This document shows positions 6,287-11,699 of a DNA stretch of 11,699 nt, in pieces (the stretch's first letter is position 1; every line of letters starts with the position of its first letter). Position numbers and translations under genes: made by a program. The stretch is from Verrucomicrobiota bacterium (GTDB lineage: Bacteria; Verrucomicrobiota; Verrucomicrobiia; Verrucomicrobiales; Verrucomicrobiaceae). Location of the stretch: assembly GCA_009885275.1 (NCBI GenBank), contig VFKY01000114.1:1-11699 (forward strand), read 5' to 3'. The notes beneath the pieces are model-generated. The model was given only the letters and a program-made list of their open reading frames with translations, was not told where the DNA came from and did not search any database.

Positions 6287-6586
6287 ATGAAAACGACAAA
6301 ATCATCGCATCAAGCCTGGTCTAAATTGGCTCAGCTAGCTGCCCTCGCCCCTCAAGAACTTGTGGAAATGCCACTGGGCTTTGCCACGCGTGTCGCCGCC
6401 GCATGCCGCGATCAATCAAGAGAGAGTTCGCTTGCGGTGTTTGAATGGCTTACCCTGCGAGGCTTGGCGGTCACCATGATTATTTTACTGGGATGTATGG
6501 CGATTAGTTATGAAAGTGTCGCTGACATTGTTGATGGTGAAACAGCGCTTGCCGGTAGCTGGCTTGAAAATATTTTGCCATTATGA
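6287..6586 (+). CDS. Small single-span membrane protein, probable anti-sigma factor
   Basis: This 99-residue protein has a cytoplasmic N-terminal part with amphipathic helices (WSKLAQLAALAPQELVEMP, 11-29, and LGFATRVAAAC, 30-40) and one membrane span at about 52-75 (LRGLAVTMIILLGCMAISY). A short outside tail of about 24 residues follows. There is no zinc-binding HxxxCxxC motif, so it is not a ZAS-type anti-sigma factor. Position decides the call: it starts six bases after the ECF sigma stop codon and its own stop overlaps the next start as ATGA (6583-6586). The size and topology match CnrY, the membrane anti-sigma factor of the CnrYXH system, although I see no clear sequence match. It should hold the sigma factor at the membrane through its N-terminal helices. 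The role is inference; that the gene is real is well supported. Confidence 0.65.
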   Translation: MKTTKSSHQAWSKLAQLAALAPQELVEMPLGFATRVAAACRDQSRESSLAVFEWLTLRGLAVTMIILLGCMAISYESVADIVDGETALAGSWLENILPL

Positions 6587-7041
6587 GACTTTTTCGTCAT
6601 TGGAAAATGATTCTTGCGTTGGGTGCTATTTTTGGTGTCGGCGTGGGCACTGGAGCAGTTAGCGCAGTCGCGATCATTATTCATTTTGTGCATAAACCGG
6701 AACCCATGAAACAGTGGGTGGACTCCCGACTGAAGGAATTGGATCAACGACTCAAGCTTACGCCTGAGCAACGCGAGAAAATTCGTCCTATTGTTGAGAA
6801 GGCCAGCTCGCGATTCCGTCAGATCGGAGCTACCGCTTTCAATGAAATCATTGCCACCGCCAAGGAGACGATTGAGGAAGTGGCTATGGAACTGTCTGAA
6901 GAACAGCGCACGGAATTCAACAAGTATCGCCAAGAGGTTATCGCAAAATTACGCGAACTGGCGCAAAAGGAAATCGTGATGAAGGAACGTGAAATTTCAC
7001 AAAAAGATCGCGAGAAAGCGGTGCAACAGCCGTTGCCTTAA
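6583..7041 (+). CDS. Membrane-anchored LTxxQ (Spy/CpxP/CnrX-like) periplasmic protein, probable sensor
   Basis: This 152-residue protein has an uncleaved-looking N-terminal membrane anchor (about 9-34, rich in Gly/Ala/Ile) and a helical periplasmic domain. Two LTxxQ-type motifs are present: L-T-P-E-Q at 59-63 and L-S-E-E-Q at 104-108, spaced as in the Spy/CpxP/CnrX heavy-metal-resistance superfamily. The rest is charged helix, probably a hooked dimer. In CnrX, histidines bind Ni or Co; here the soluble domain has none after the residue next to the membrane, so metal sensing of that type is unlikely. Translation is probably coupled to the preceding gene by the 4-base ATGA overlap. It likely tunes the anti-sigma protein in response to envelope stress. 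Its stop codon overlaps that of the convergent PIN/TRAM gene. Confidence 0.75.
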   Translation: MRLFRHWKMILALGAIFGVGVGTGAVSAVAIIIHFVHKPEPMKQWVDSRLKELDQRLKLTPEQREKIRPIVEKASSRFRQIGATAFNEIIATAKETIEEVAMELSEEQRTEFNKYRQEVIAKLRELAQKEIVMKEREISQKDREKAVQQPLP

Positions 7042-8090
7042 CCCTCTCCGGTCACGAGTGACTGTTTCAACTCTGCAAAAATCAATCTCCCCGCCGATGT
7101 TTGCAGAGTGCTGCTGACCACAATGGGGACCGTTTCTCCAATAAACTGAATGGCATGGTTGACTACGATCATGGCACCATCAGGCAGATAACCAACGGCT
7201 TGATGCTTGTCCCTGCCAGGCTTGACCAAGCTCAGTTCAAACTCGTCACCCGTACATACCTCCGGTTGCATGGCTCGCGTGAGATCATGGAAATTTAATA
7301 CGGTGACATTGCGCAACTTGGCGACTTTACCAAGATTAATGTCATTGGTAAGCAGCCTTGCATTGAGCTCGCGGGCCAGTGACGCAAGACATACATCGAC
7401 CGGCTCGCCTTCTCGCAATGCCGCTTCATGTATCGTGATATTCATGCTTTTTGTTTCCCGCATTTCTTGCATGCAGTCGATGCCGCGCTTGCCACGTGCG
7501 CTTTTGATAGGGTCACGGGAGTCGGCAAGGCGCTGCAATTCATCGACCACAAAGCGAGGGATAATATAGATGCCACTGAGGAAGCCGGTGGCAAAGATTC
7601 GTGGGATACGGCCATCAATAATGACATTGCTGTCTAGCAGCATGGGTTCCCCTTCGGAGGCATCTCTTCGAAAGCGCACATAGGGAATAATAAGCGAGAA
7701 TTGGTCCCTATCGCTGCGTAAGGCGAGAGTGATGCCGAAAAAACCGAGTGAAAAGTAGACACACACCTCGATGATGCTTTTCCAAGCATCCGCATCCTCA
7801 AGGTTATGAAACCAAGGCAGATCAAAAAATCCCACTTTCGTAATCAATGAAGCACAAAATAATCCGATAAGTAAGCCAAAGGTGCCTGCGGAAAATTCGC
7901 GGAAGGAGAAACGCGCCAAGACATCATCGATCAGAATGAAAGTGATCCCCGCGATCAAACCACCGAGGGCACCGAGACCAACGATCCACATCGATACTTT
8001 AAATCCTAAAGGGATGGCAGCGCCCAATAGAACGGCCACAATTAGAAAAATAGTGCGGGCAAGGCGAATAGACCAAGATGAGACGGGCAT
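7038..8090 (-). CDS. YacL-like membrane protein with PIN and TRAM domains
   Basis: This 350-residue protein has four membrane spans in its first 125 residues (about 13-30, 34-55, 69-86, 104-124). They are followed by a cytoplasmic PIN nuclease domain (about 149-270) and a TRAM RNA-binding domain (about 275-345). PIN acidic residues appear at D153 and D159 (MLLDSNVIIDGR), E184 (VVDELQRLAD) and D250 (LLTNDINLGKVA). This layout is that of Bacillus YacL and its relatives; the PIN fold suggests an RNA-cleaving enzyme at the inner face of the membrane, but the physiological substrate is unknown. The gene lies 48 bp downstream of mlaD and is likely the last gene of that transcription unit. Its stop shares TTAA (7038-7041) with the LTxxQ gene, so no terminator separates the two converging units. 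The leader before the ATG is CT-rich, with no Shine-Dalgarno. Confidence 0.88.
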   Translation of the reverse strand: MPVSSWSIRLARTIFLIVAVLLGAAIPLGFKVSMWIVGLGALGGLIAGITFILIDDVLARFSFREFSAGTFGLLIGLFCASLITKVGFFDLPWFHNLEDADAWKSIIEVCVYFSLGFFGITLALRSDRDQFSLIIPYVRFRRDASEGEPMLLDSNVIIDGRIPRIFATGFLSGIYIIPRFVVDELQRLADSRDPIKSARGKRGIDCMQEMRETKSMNITIHEAALREGEPVDVCLASLARELNARLLTNDINLGKVAKLRNVTVLNFHDLTRAMQPEVCTGDEFELSLVKPGRDKHQAVGYLPDGAMIVVNHAIQFIGETVPIVVSSTLQTSAGRLIFAELKQSLVTGEG

Positions 8091-8138
8091 GATGAGTAGG
8101 AGAGAATCGTTTGGGCGGCGTAATAGACAAACAAAAGA

Positions 8139-9167
8139 TTATCTTTTTGTGCCAATGGGGCCAGGAATCGGTCGCGCCCCCTGTTCCTTGCTGGTTGCGG
8201 AATCTTTATAAAACAGTACGCCTCGTTCACGCATGTTGGTGATGAGCAGTTTAAAATCTTTTTTCAATTCCACATCATGGATAAGCGCGGGCAGTAGGCC
8301 CGCACCCTTGTGGATGTCTTGAGCCGCTTTGCCAAGTGTGGTGGCGGTTTTATCAATGGATTTCATCGCATCATTTGCACTAGTCATTGCGGTGTCCGCT
8401 TTTGCAACCACCCCATTAAGCTTCTCTACCACGCCATCTACTTTCGTAAAAGTTGGGTTTAATTTGTCGACGCTATCCTTAAGTGATTTTGCGGCATCTT
8501 TGAAGTTTGCGATTCCATCTTTCACGTCCTTGCTGGTCTCATCACTGAAAGTTTTTTCATCAAGTCTTGTGATGACGTTGTTGAGGTGCGTGAGACTGCT
8601 TTTGAAATCCGCTAGATTATTGTCGGAGAGTGCGCCTTCATTCACTTTTTTAAGAGTGACCCGGAGATCGGTCATCACGACCCGAAATTCATCCAGGGCT
8701 ACATCTACTTTTTTGCCGACTTGCTCTGCTGTGCTTTGGAGCGCGCCCAAGCCTGAAGATGGTGAGCCTTCCAGCTTGGCATTATGTTCTATATAGGTGG
8801 TTGTGTTCTTACCAGTAGGCCGGATCTCGATGAACGAGTCTCCCAATAATCCAGAGGTGCCAATACTGAATTTGGCATCAGCGGGAATTTTTACACGCTG
8901 ATAAACTTCAAGCGGGATAACAACCCCATTGAAGGTCTCGTTAAGTATGGGTTTGCGAGGTACTTTGCCAATTTTTGAACCTCCGAGAAGAACCGGCGTG
9001 CCTTCCTTAATGCCAGTACCATCGGGAAATGAAACGGTGATTTCATAGGTGCTTTTGAAGAGCTCCCGCACACTGCCAAATTGCAAAATGAGTAAACCAA
9101 GCATGACCAATCCAATGAACAGGAACAGTCCCATGAGCATTTCTGTTTTCTTATCGCGTTCTTCCAT
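8139..9167 (-). CDS. mlaD: MlaD-like MCE-domain lipid transport protein with long helical tail
   Basis: This is the substrate-binding ring protein of an Mla-type phospholipid transporter. It is anchored by one N-terminal membrane span (about 10-30, MLMGLFLFIGLVMLGLLILQ). The MCE domain spans about 39-117 (YEITVSFPDGTGIKEGTPVLLGG, KIGKV, PADAKFSIGTSGLLGDSFIEI). At 342 residues it is far longer than E. coli MlaD (183). The extra C-terminal part (about 135-300) is rich in Ala, Leu, Asp and Lys in heptad-like runs (LNNVITRLDEKT, SLKDSVDKLNPTFTKVD, EKLNGVVAKAD) and is probably a long helical bundle or channel. The family forms hexameric rings on MlaE in the periplasm. It is 48 bp downstream of mlaF in the same orientation. 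No mlaC or mlaB gene is nearby. Confidence 0.88.
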   Translation of the reverse strand: MEERDKKTEMLMGLFLFIGLVMLGLLILQFGSVRELFKSTYEITVSFPDGTGIKEGTPVLLGGSKIGKVPRKPILNETFNGVVIPLEVYQRVKIPADAKFSIGTSGLLGDSFIEIRPTGKNTTTYIEHNAKLEGSPSSGLGALQSTAEQVGKKVDVALDEFRVVMTDLRVTLKKVNEGALSDNNLADFKSSLTHLNNVITRLDEKTFSDETSKDVKDGIANFKDAAKSLKDSVDKLNPTFTKVDGVVEKLNGVVAKADTAMTSANDAMKSIDKTATTLGKAAQDIHKGAGLLPALIHDVELKKDFKLLITNMRERGVLFYKDSATSKEQGARPIPGPIGTKR

Positions 9168-9215
9168 AAAAAATGAGTGAGTAGTTTAACAGTACACTGA
9201 ACATGACAAAAGTTG

Positions 9216-9998
9216 CTAGCAGGTTGTCTCGGAACGGCCTTCAATAAAGTCTTGCACTTCCTTGTCCGGTGACTGGCGCAGTTCATCCGGGGTGCCTAAA
9301 AAATGAATGATCCCGCGCTTGAGGAAGGCCACGCGATTGGCGATTTTAAAGACGCTTTTCATGTCATGAGTGACTACGATGGAGGTGATGCCAAAGCGTT
9401 TTTGTAATCGAAGAATCATTTGATCAATAACATCCGCCACGATGGGATCAAGACCGGAGTTAGGCTCATCATATAGAATGCACTGTGCTTGCGAAACGAT
9501 GGCGCGGGCAATGCCTGCGCGTTTTCTCATGCCGCCAGAGAGATTGACCGGCAGTTTTTGGCCATGTTCATCTAAATCGACAACCTCAAGAGCTTCGCGG
9601 ACGCGTCGGCGTATCTCATTGAAATCACGGAGCCCGCTTTCAAAGAGCGGAAAGGCCACGTTGCCCTCCACGGTCAGGCTGTCGAAGAGCGCTCCCCCCT
9701 GAAACAGCATGCCCATTTTCCGACGGACAGGAGCCATTTCGCGCTCTTTGAGTCCATTTACCTTGATGCCATCCACGAGAACATCGCCTTTATCAGGACT
9801 CATCAATCCAATAATATGCTTCATCAAGACCGTCTTTCCCTCGCCGCTTGGTCCGATAAGCATCAGCGTTTCGCCTTTAAAGACGGTGAGATCAATGCCC
9901 CGCAAAATTTCCTGCGAACCGAGCTTCTTGTGAAGACCAGTGATGACGATGAAGGGGCTGGAAAACGTTTCAGGCATTGCGATGGTCGCACGGGTCAT
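9216..9998 (-). CDS. mlaF: MlaF-like ABC transporter ATP-binding protein
   Basis: This 260-residue ATPase powers the Mla phospholipid transporter from the cytoplasmic side. All ABC motifs are present in order: Walker A GPSGEGKT (49-56), Q-loop MLFQGGALFDSLTV (Q100), signature LSGGMRKRAGIARAI (153-167), Walker B CILYDEPNSGLDP (173-185) and H-loop VTHDM (H211). The M-x-K-R after LSGG and the Q-G-G-A-L-F-D-S-L Q-loop are characteristic of the MlaF subfamily. The Walker A Glu at the fourth variable place is uncommon. An alternative start, Met8 (ATG at 9975-9977), is possible; neither has a Shine-Dalgarno. It lies 28 bp downstream of mlaE, so the two are almost certainly cotranscribed. Confidence 0.93.
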   Translation of the reverse strand: MTRATIAMPETFSSPFIVITGLHKKLGSQEILRGIDLTVFKGETLMLIGPSGEGKTVLMKHIIGLMSPDKGDVLVDGIKVNGLKEREMAPVRRKMGMLFQGGALFDSLTVEGNVAFPLFESGLRDFNEIRRRVREALEVVDLDEHGQKLPVNLSGGMRKRAGIARAIVSQAQCILYDEPNSGLDPIVADVIDQMILRLQKRFGITSIVVTHDMKSVFKIANRVAFLKRGIIHFLGTPDELRQSPDKEVQDFIEGRSETTC

Positions 9999-10026
9999 TG
10001 ACTATGTTGCTCATGGCAGAGATCGG

Positions 10027-10821
10027 TTATATGCCGGAGCCGAGTGGGAAAAAGTAGTTGAGTAAGATAGAGAGGAAAAAATTAACGATCAGGAGTGCCA
10101 GTGAAGAAAAAACCACGGCACGAGTGGTGCCCAGTCCTACGCCTACGGCCCCATTTTGGGTAACCAATCCCTGATGACAGGAAATGATGGTGATGAGAAT
10201 ACCGAACACAAATCCTTTGATGAGCCCACAATAGAGATCTGTTTGATCGGTATGGTCAAAGACATGTGTCCAAAACCAGGGCTTCGGCACTCCAAACCCA
10301 TACACGGCGACTAAAAATGAGGCGAATAAGCCAAAAGTAATACTCTCGGCAATTAGCAGTGGCATGGAAATCAACATGGCAATAAAGCGGGGCATCACGA
10401 GATAATCCACGGGATGCACACCCATGGCCCGCAAAGCATCAATCTGTTCCGTCACCTTCATGGTGCCAATGTCTGCTGCCATCGAGGCCCCTACACGTCC
10501 TGCGACCATGAGACCCGTCAGCACCGGCGCTAGCTCTCGGCACATCGACACCGCGACCAGGGCTCCGACGCTCGACTCCACTCCGAAGTCTTTGAATTTG
10601 AAATAGGTTTGCGCCGTAAACACCGCACCCGTAAATGCTCCGGTCACAATAACCACGGTTTGTGAGCCGTAACCAATAGCGACGATCTGATGGGCAATAA
10701 GACGTGGTCGAAAGCCACCCGCGCGAAGCGAGCCCGCCATATCTCCTAATAAGGCAGCCAATTGCCCCATGTAGGAGAGGAAATTGAGAAACAAATGTCC
10801 GGGTAGGCGGAGTATATCCAT
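10027..10821 (-). CDS. mlaE: MlaE-like phospholipid transporter permease
   Basis: From the ATG at 10819-10821 this protein has 264 residues, close to E. coli MlaE (260). An in-frame GTG at 10843-10845 would add eight residues but family similarity does not need them. It has an amphipathic N-terminal helix and about five to six membrane spans. The family hallmark lies in the middle: RELAPVLTGLMVAGRVGASM (about 95-114), then TEQIDALRAMGVHPVDYLVMPR. The Glu-Gln-Asp-Ala-Leu coupling loop contacts the MlaF ATPase. In the inner membrane, MlaE dimers with MlaF and a ring of MlaD move phospholipids between membranes, keeping the outer membrane asymmetric. No STAS (MlaB) domain is fused. The gene follows the 86-residue protein by about 118 bp and precedes mlaF by 28 bp. 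Confidence 0.93.
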   Translation of the reverse strand: MDILRLPGHLFLNFLSYMGQLAALLGDMAGSLRAGGFRPRLIAHQIVAIGYGSQTVVIVTGAFTGAVFTAQTYFKFKDFGVESSVGALVAVSMCRELAPVLTGLMVAGRVGASMAADIGTMKVTEQIDALRAMGVHPVDYLVMPRFIAMLISMPLLIAESITFGLFASFLVAVYGFGVPKPWFWTHVFDHTDQTDLYCGLIKGFVFGILITIISCHQGLVTQNGAVGVGLGTTRAVVFSSLALLIVNFFLSILLNYFFPLGSGI

Positions 10822-10939
10822 AAGGAAAGCGCAGCCACCATGCACCTCTGCGGCGGAATCGCAAATGACGGTTCTATTTGCTGACCCAGTTTTTCAGCAG
10901 CGCACTTTCTTCCCGACAAAGCTCCCAACGGAATCGCCT

Positions 10940-11200
10940 CTAGTGCAAGCGCTCAGTTACATCGCCCCGGCGCAATTCCGCGGGCAATTGGCCGACAAAG
11001 CGGGCCTCGAGATCTATGTTGTCGAAAAGGTCTTGCACTTGTTTCAGCGTTACCTTGGCAGGGTTGTCGATCTCAAAATAAACCATGTCATGGGCCGCAT
11101 CCACCTTGTAACGAGCGGCCAACATGTCCATCTGGTGGCCCAGTTGCATCACTTTGTTTTCCTTGCGAAGGCCGGGTGCATAGACAAGAAGCTCAGTCAT
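10940..11200 (-). CDS. Unknown 86-residue protein upstream of the mla genes
   Basis: I do not recognise this family. The 86 residues alternate as strand (MTELLVYAPG), helix (KVMQLGHQMDMLAARY), strand (DMVYFEID), helix (TLKQVQDLFDNI) and strand (EARFVGQLP). This suggests a small ferredoxin-like alpha/beta fold of the ACT or HMA kind; that is inference from pattern alone. There is no signal peptide, no membrane span and no cysteine, so it should be cytoplasmic and not a metal chaperone of the CxxC type. It is read towards mlaE, whose ATG is 118 bp further on, so it may be the first gene of the mla transcription unit. The start at ATG 11198-11200 follows a CT-rich leader without a Shine-Dalgarno. 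The ordered composition and its position between two functional genes support it being real. Confidence 0.65.
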   Translation of the reverse strand: MTELLVYAPGLRKENKVMQLGHQMDMLAARYKVDAAHDMVYFEIDNPAKVTLKQVQDLFDNIDLEARFVGQLPAELRRGDVTERLH

Positions 11201-11243
11201 ATCAGGGGGAATAGTTGGGAATTAATTATGCATATTAGCGGGG

Positions 11244-11251
11244 TTTATACT
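11244..11251. promoter_or_regulatory. Overlapping -10-like boxes on both strands between carB and the 86-residue gene
   Basis: TTTATACT reads TATACT (11246-11251) on the plus strand and TATAAA (11244-11249) on the minus strand, each five of six to the -10 consensus. Minus-strand transcription would start about 35 bases before the 86-residue gene; plus-strand transcription would give carB a leader of about 130 bases. No good -35 is seen on either strand. An 8-bp palindrome TATGCATA lies next to it at 11227-11234. Confidence 0.3.
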
Positions 11252-11387
11252 CCGAGGGCAAGCGAAACAAAACCATCGCGCATTGTCGCGCCGATCAAGG
11301 CTTTGCATCGTGACATCATCGCCGCTTTACACACCCGCCCTCGCGTGCCATGTAAGTTACCATTTTTGCCCTCACTTCGTCCGCACC

Positions 11388-11699
11388 ATGCCCAAAGACA
11401 CCTCCATCAAACGCATCCTCGTCATCGGTTCCGGCCCCATCGTCATCGGCCAAGGCTGTGAGTTCGACTACTCGGGCGTTCAGGCCTGCAAAGCATTGAA
11501 GGAGGAAGGTTACGAGGTCGTGCTGGTGAACTCGAATCCGGCCACCATCATGACCGATCCGGAGTTCGCGCATCGCACTTATATCGAGCCAATTAATCCC
11601 GAGATCGTTGAGAAAATCATCATCATCGAGAAACCAGATGCCTTGCTGCCTACCCTTGGCGGTCAGACCGCACTGAACTGCGCCATGTCGCTCTGGAAC
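11388..11699 (+). CDS. carB: Carbamoyl-phosphate synthase large subunit, N-terminal part, cut by window edge
   Basis: CarB makes carbamoyl phosphate from glutamine-derived ammonia, bicarbonate and two ATP, feeding pyrimidine and arginine synthesis in the cytoplasm. The window holds the first 104 of about 1,070 residues. The sequence [20 protein letters not shown] (7-26), then [32 protein letters not shown] and [13 protein letters not shown], is nearly the E. coli CarB N-terminus and forms the pre-ATP-grasp nucleotide-binding fold. The ATG at 11388-11390 is chosen because the conserved MPK start aligns with the family; it has no Shine-Dalgarno and a pyrimidine-rich leader. carA is not immediately upstream; the neighbour is the divergent 86-residue gene. 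Confidence 0.97.
   Translation, partial: MPKDTSIKRILVIGSGPIVIGQGCEFDYSGVQACKALKEEGYEVVLVNSNPATIMTDPEFAHRTYIEPINPEIVEKIIIIEKPDALLPTLGGQTALNCAMSLWN

Overview
The window looks like chromosomal DNA of a Gram-negative bacterium of the PVC group, most likely a Verrucomicrobium-type organism. This is inferred from the gene set and protein style: a very small PUR-alpha-like protein, a compact ECF sigma/membrane protein/LTxxQ protein cluster, an mla cluster in the order E-F-D, a membrane-anchored PIN/TRAM protein, and almost no Shine-Dalgarno sequences. No tRNA, rRNA, CRISPR array, transposase or other clear mobile element was found. Apart from one weak small-ORF candidate, all the DNA is explained by about twelve ordinary-sized genes and short spacers.

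Layout, left to right. Bases 1-608 (minus) hold the N-terminal part of an AcnA-type aconitase. Bases 759-3987 (minus) form a two-gene unit. The upstream gene encodes a large lipoprotein with TolB-like propeller repeats, a concanavalin/LamG-like domain and an unrecognised C-terminal domain. The downstream gene encodes an exported AlgX/AlgJ-like SGNH protein with its Asp/His/Ser residues intact. A 235-265 bp divergent spacer with a perfect inverted repeat and several hairpins separates this unit from trpS (4253-5218, plus). Next on the plus strand is a small PUR-alpha-like nucleic-acid-binding protein (5307-5555), the only gene here with a strong Shine-Dalgarno. It is followed by a tight three-gene operon (5681-7041): an ECF sigma factor, a 99-residue single-span membrane protein (probable anti-sigma factor) and a membrane-anchored LTxxQ (Spy/CpxP/CnrX-like) protein. 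A good ECF-type promoter match precedes the sigma gene.

That operon converges head-on with a long minus-strand unit, and the two stop codons share the palindrome TTAA at 7038-7041. The minus unit reads, in transcription order, an 86-residue unknown protein, MlaE permease, MlaF ATPase, MlaD MCE-domain protein and a YacL-like PIN/TRAM membrane protein. It should encode an inner-membrane phospholipid transport machine. Divergent from it, carB (carbamoyl-phosphate synthase large subunit) starts at 11388 and runs off the window.

The most interesting items are the compact ECF/anti-sigma/LTxxQ operon, which has the architecture of CnrH-CnrY-CnrX but lacks histidines in its sensor domain; its putative autoregulatory promoter; the lipoprotein/SGNH pair; and the pyrimidine-rich leaders that replace Shine-Dalgarno sequences.
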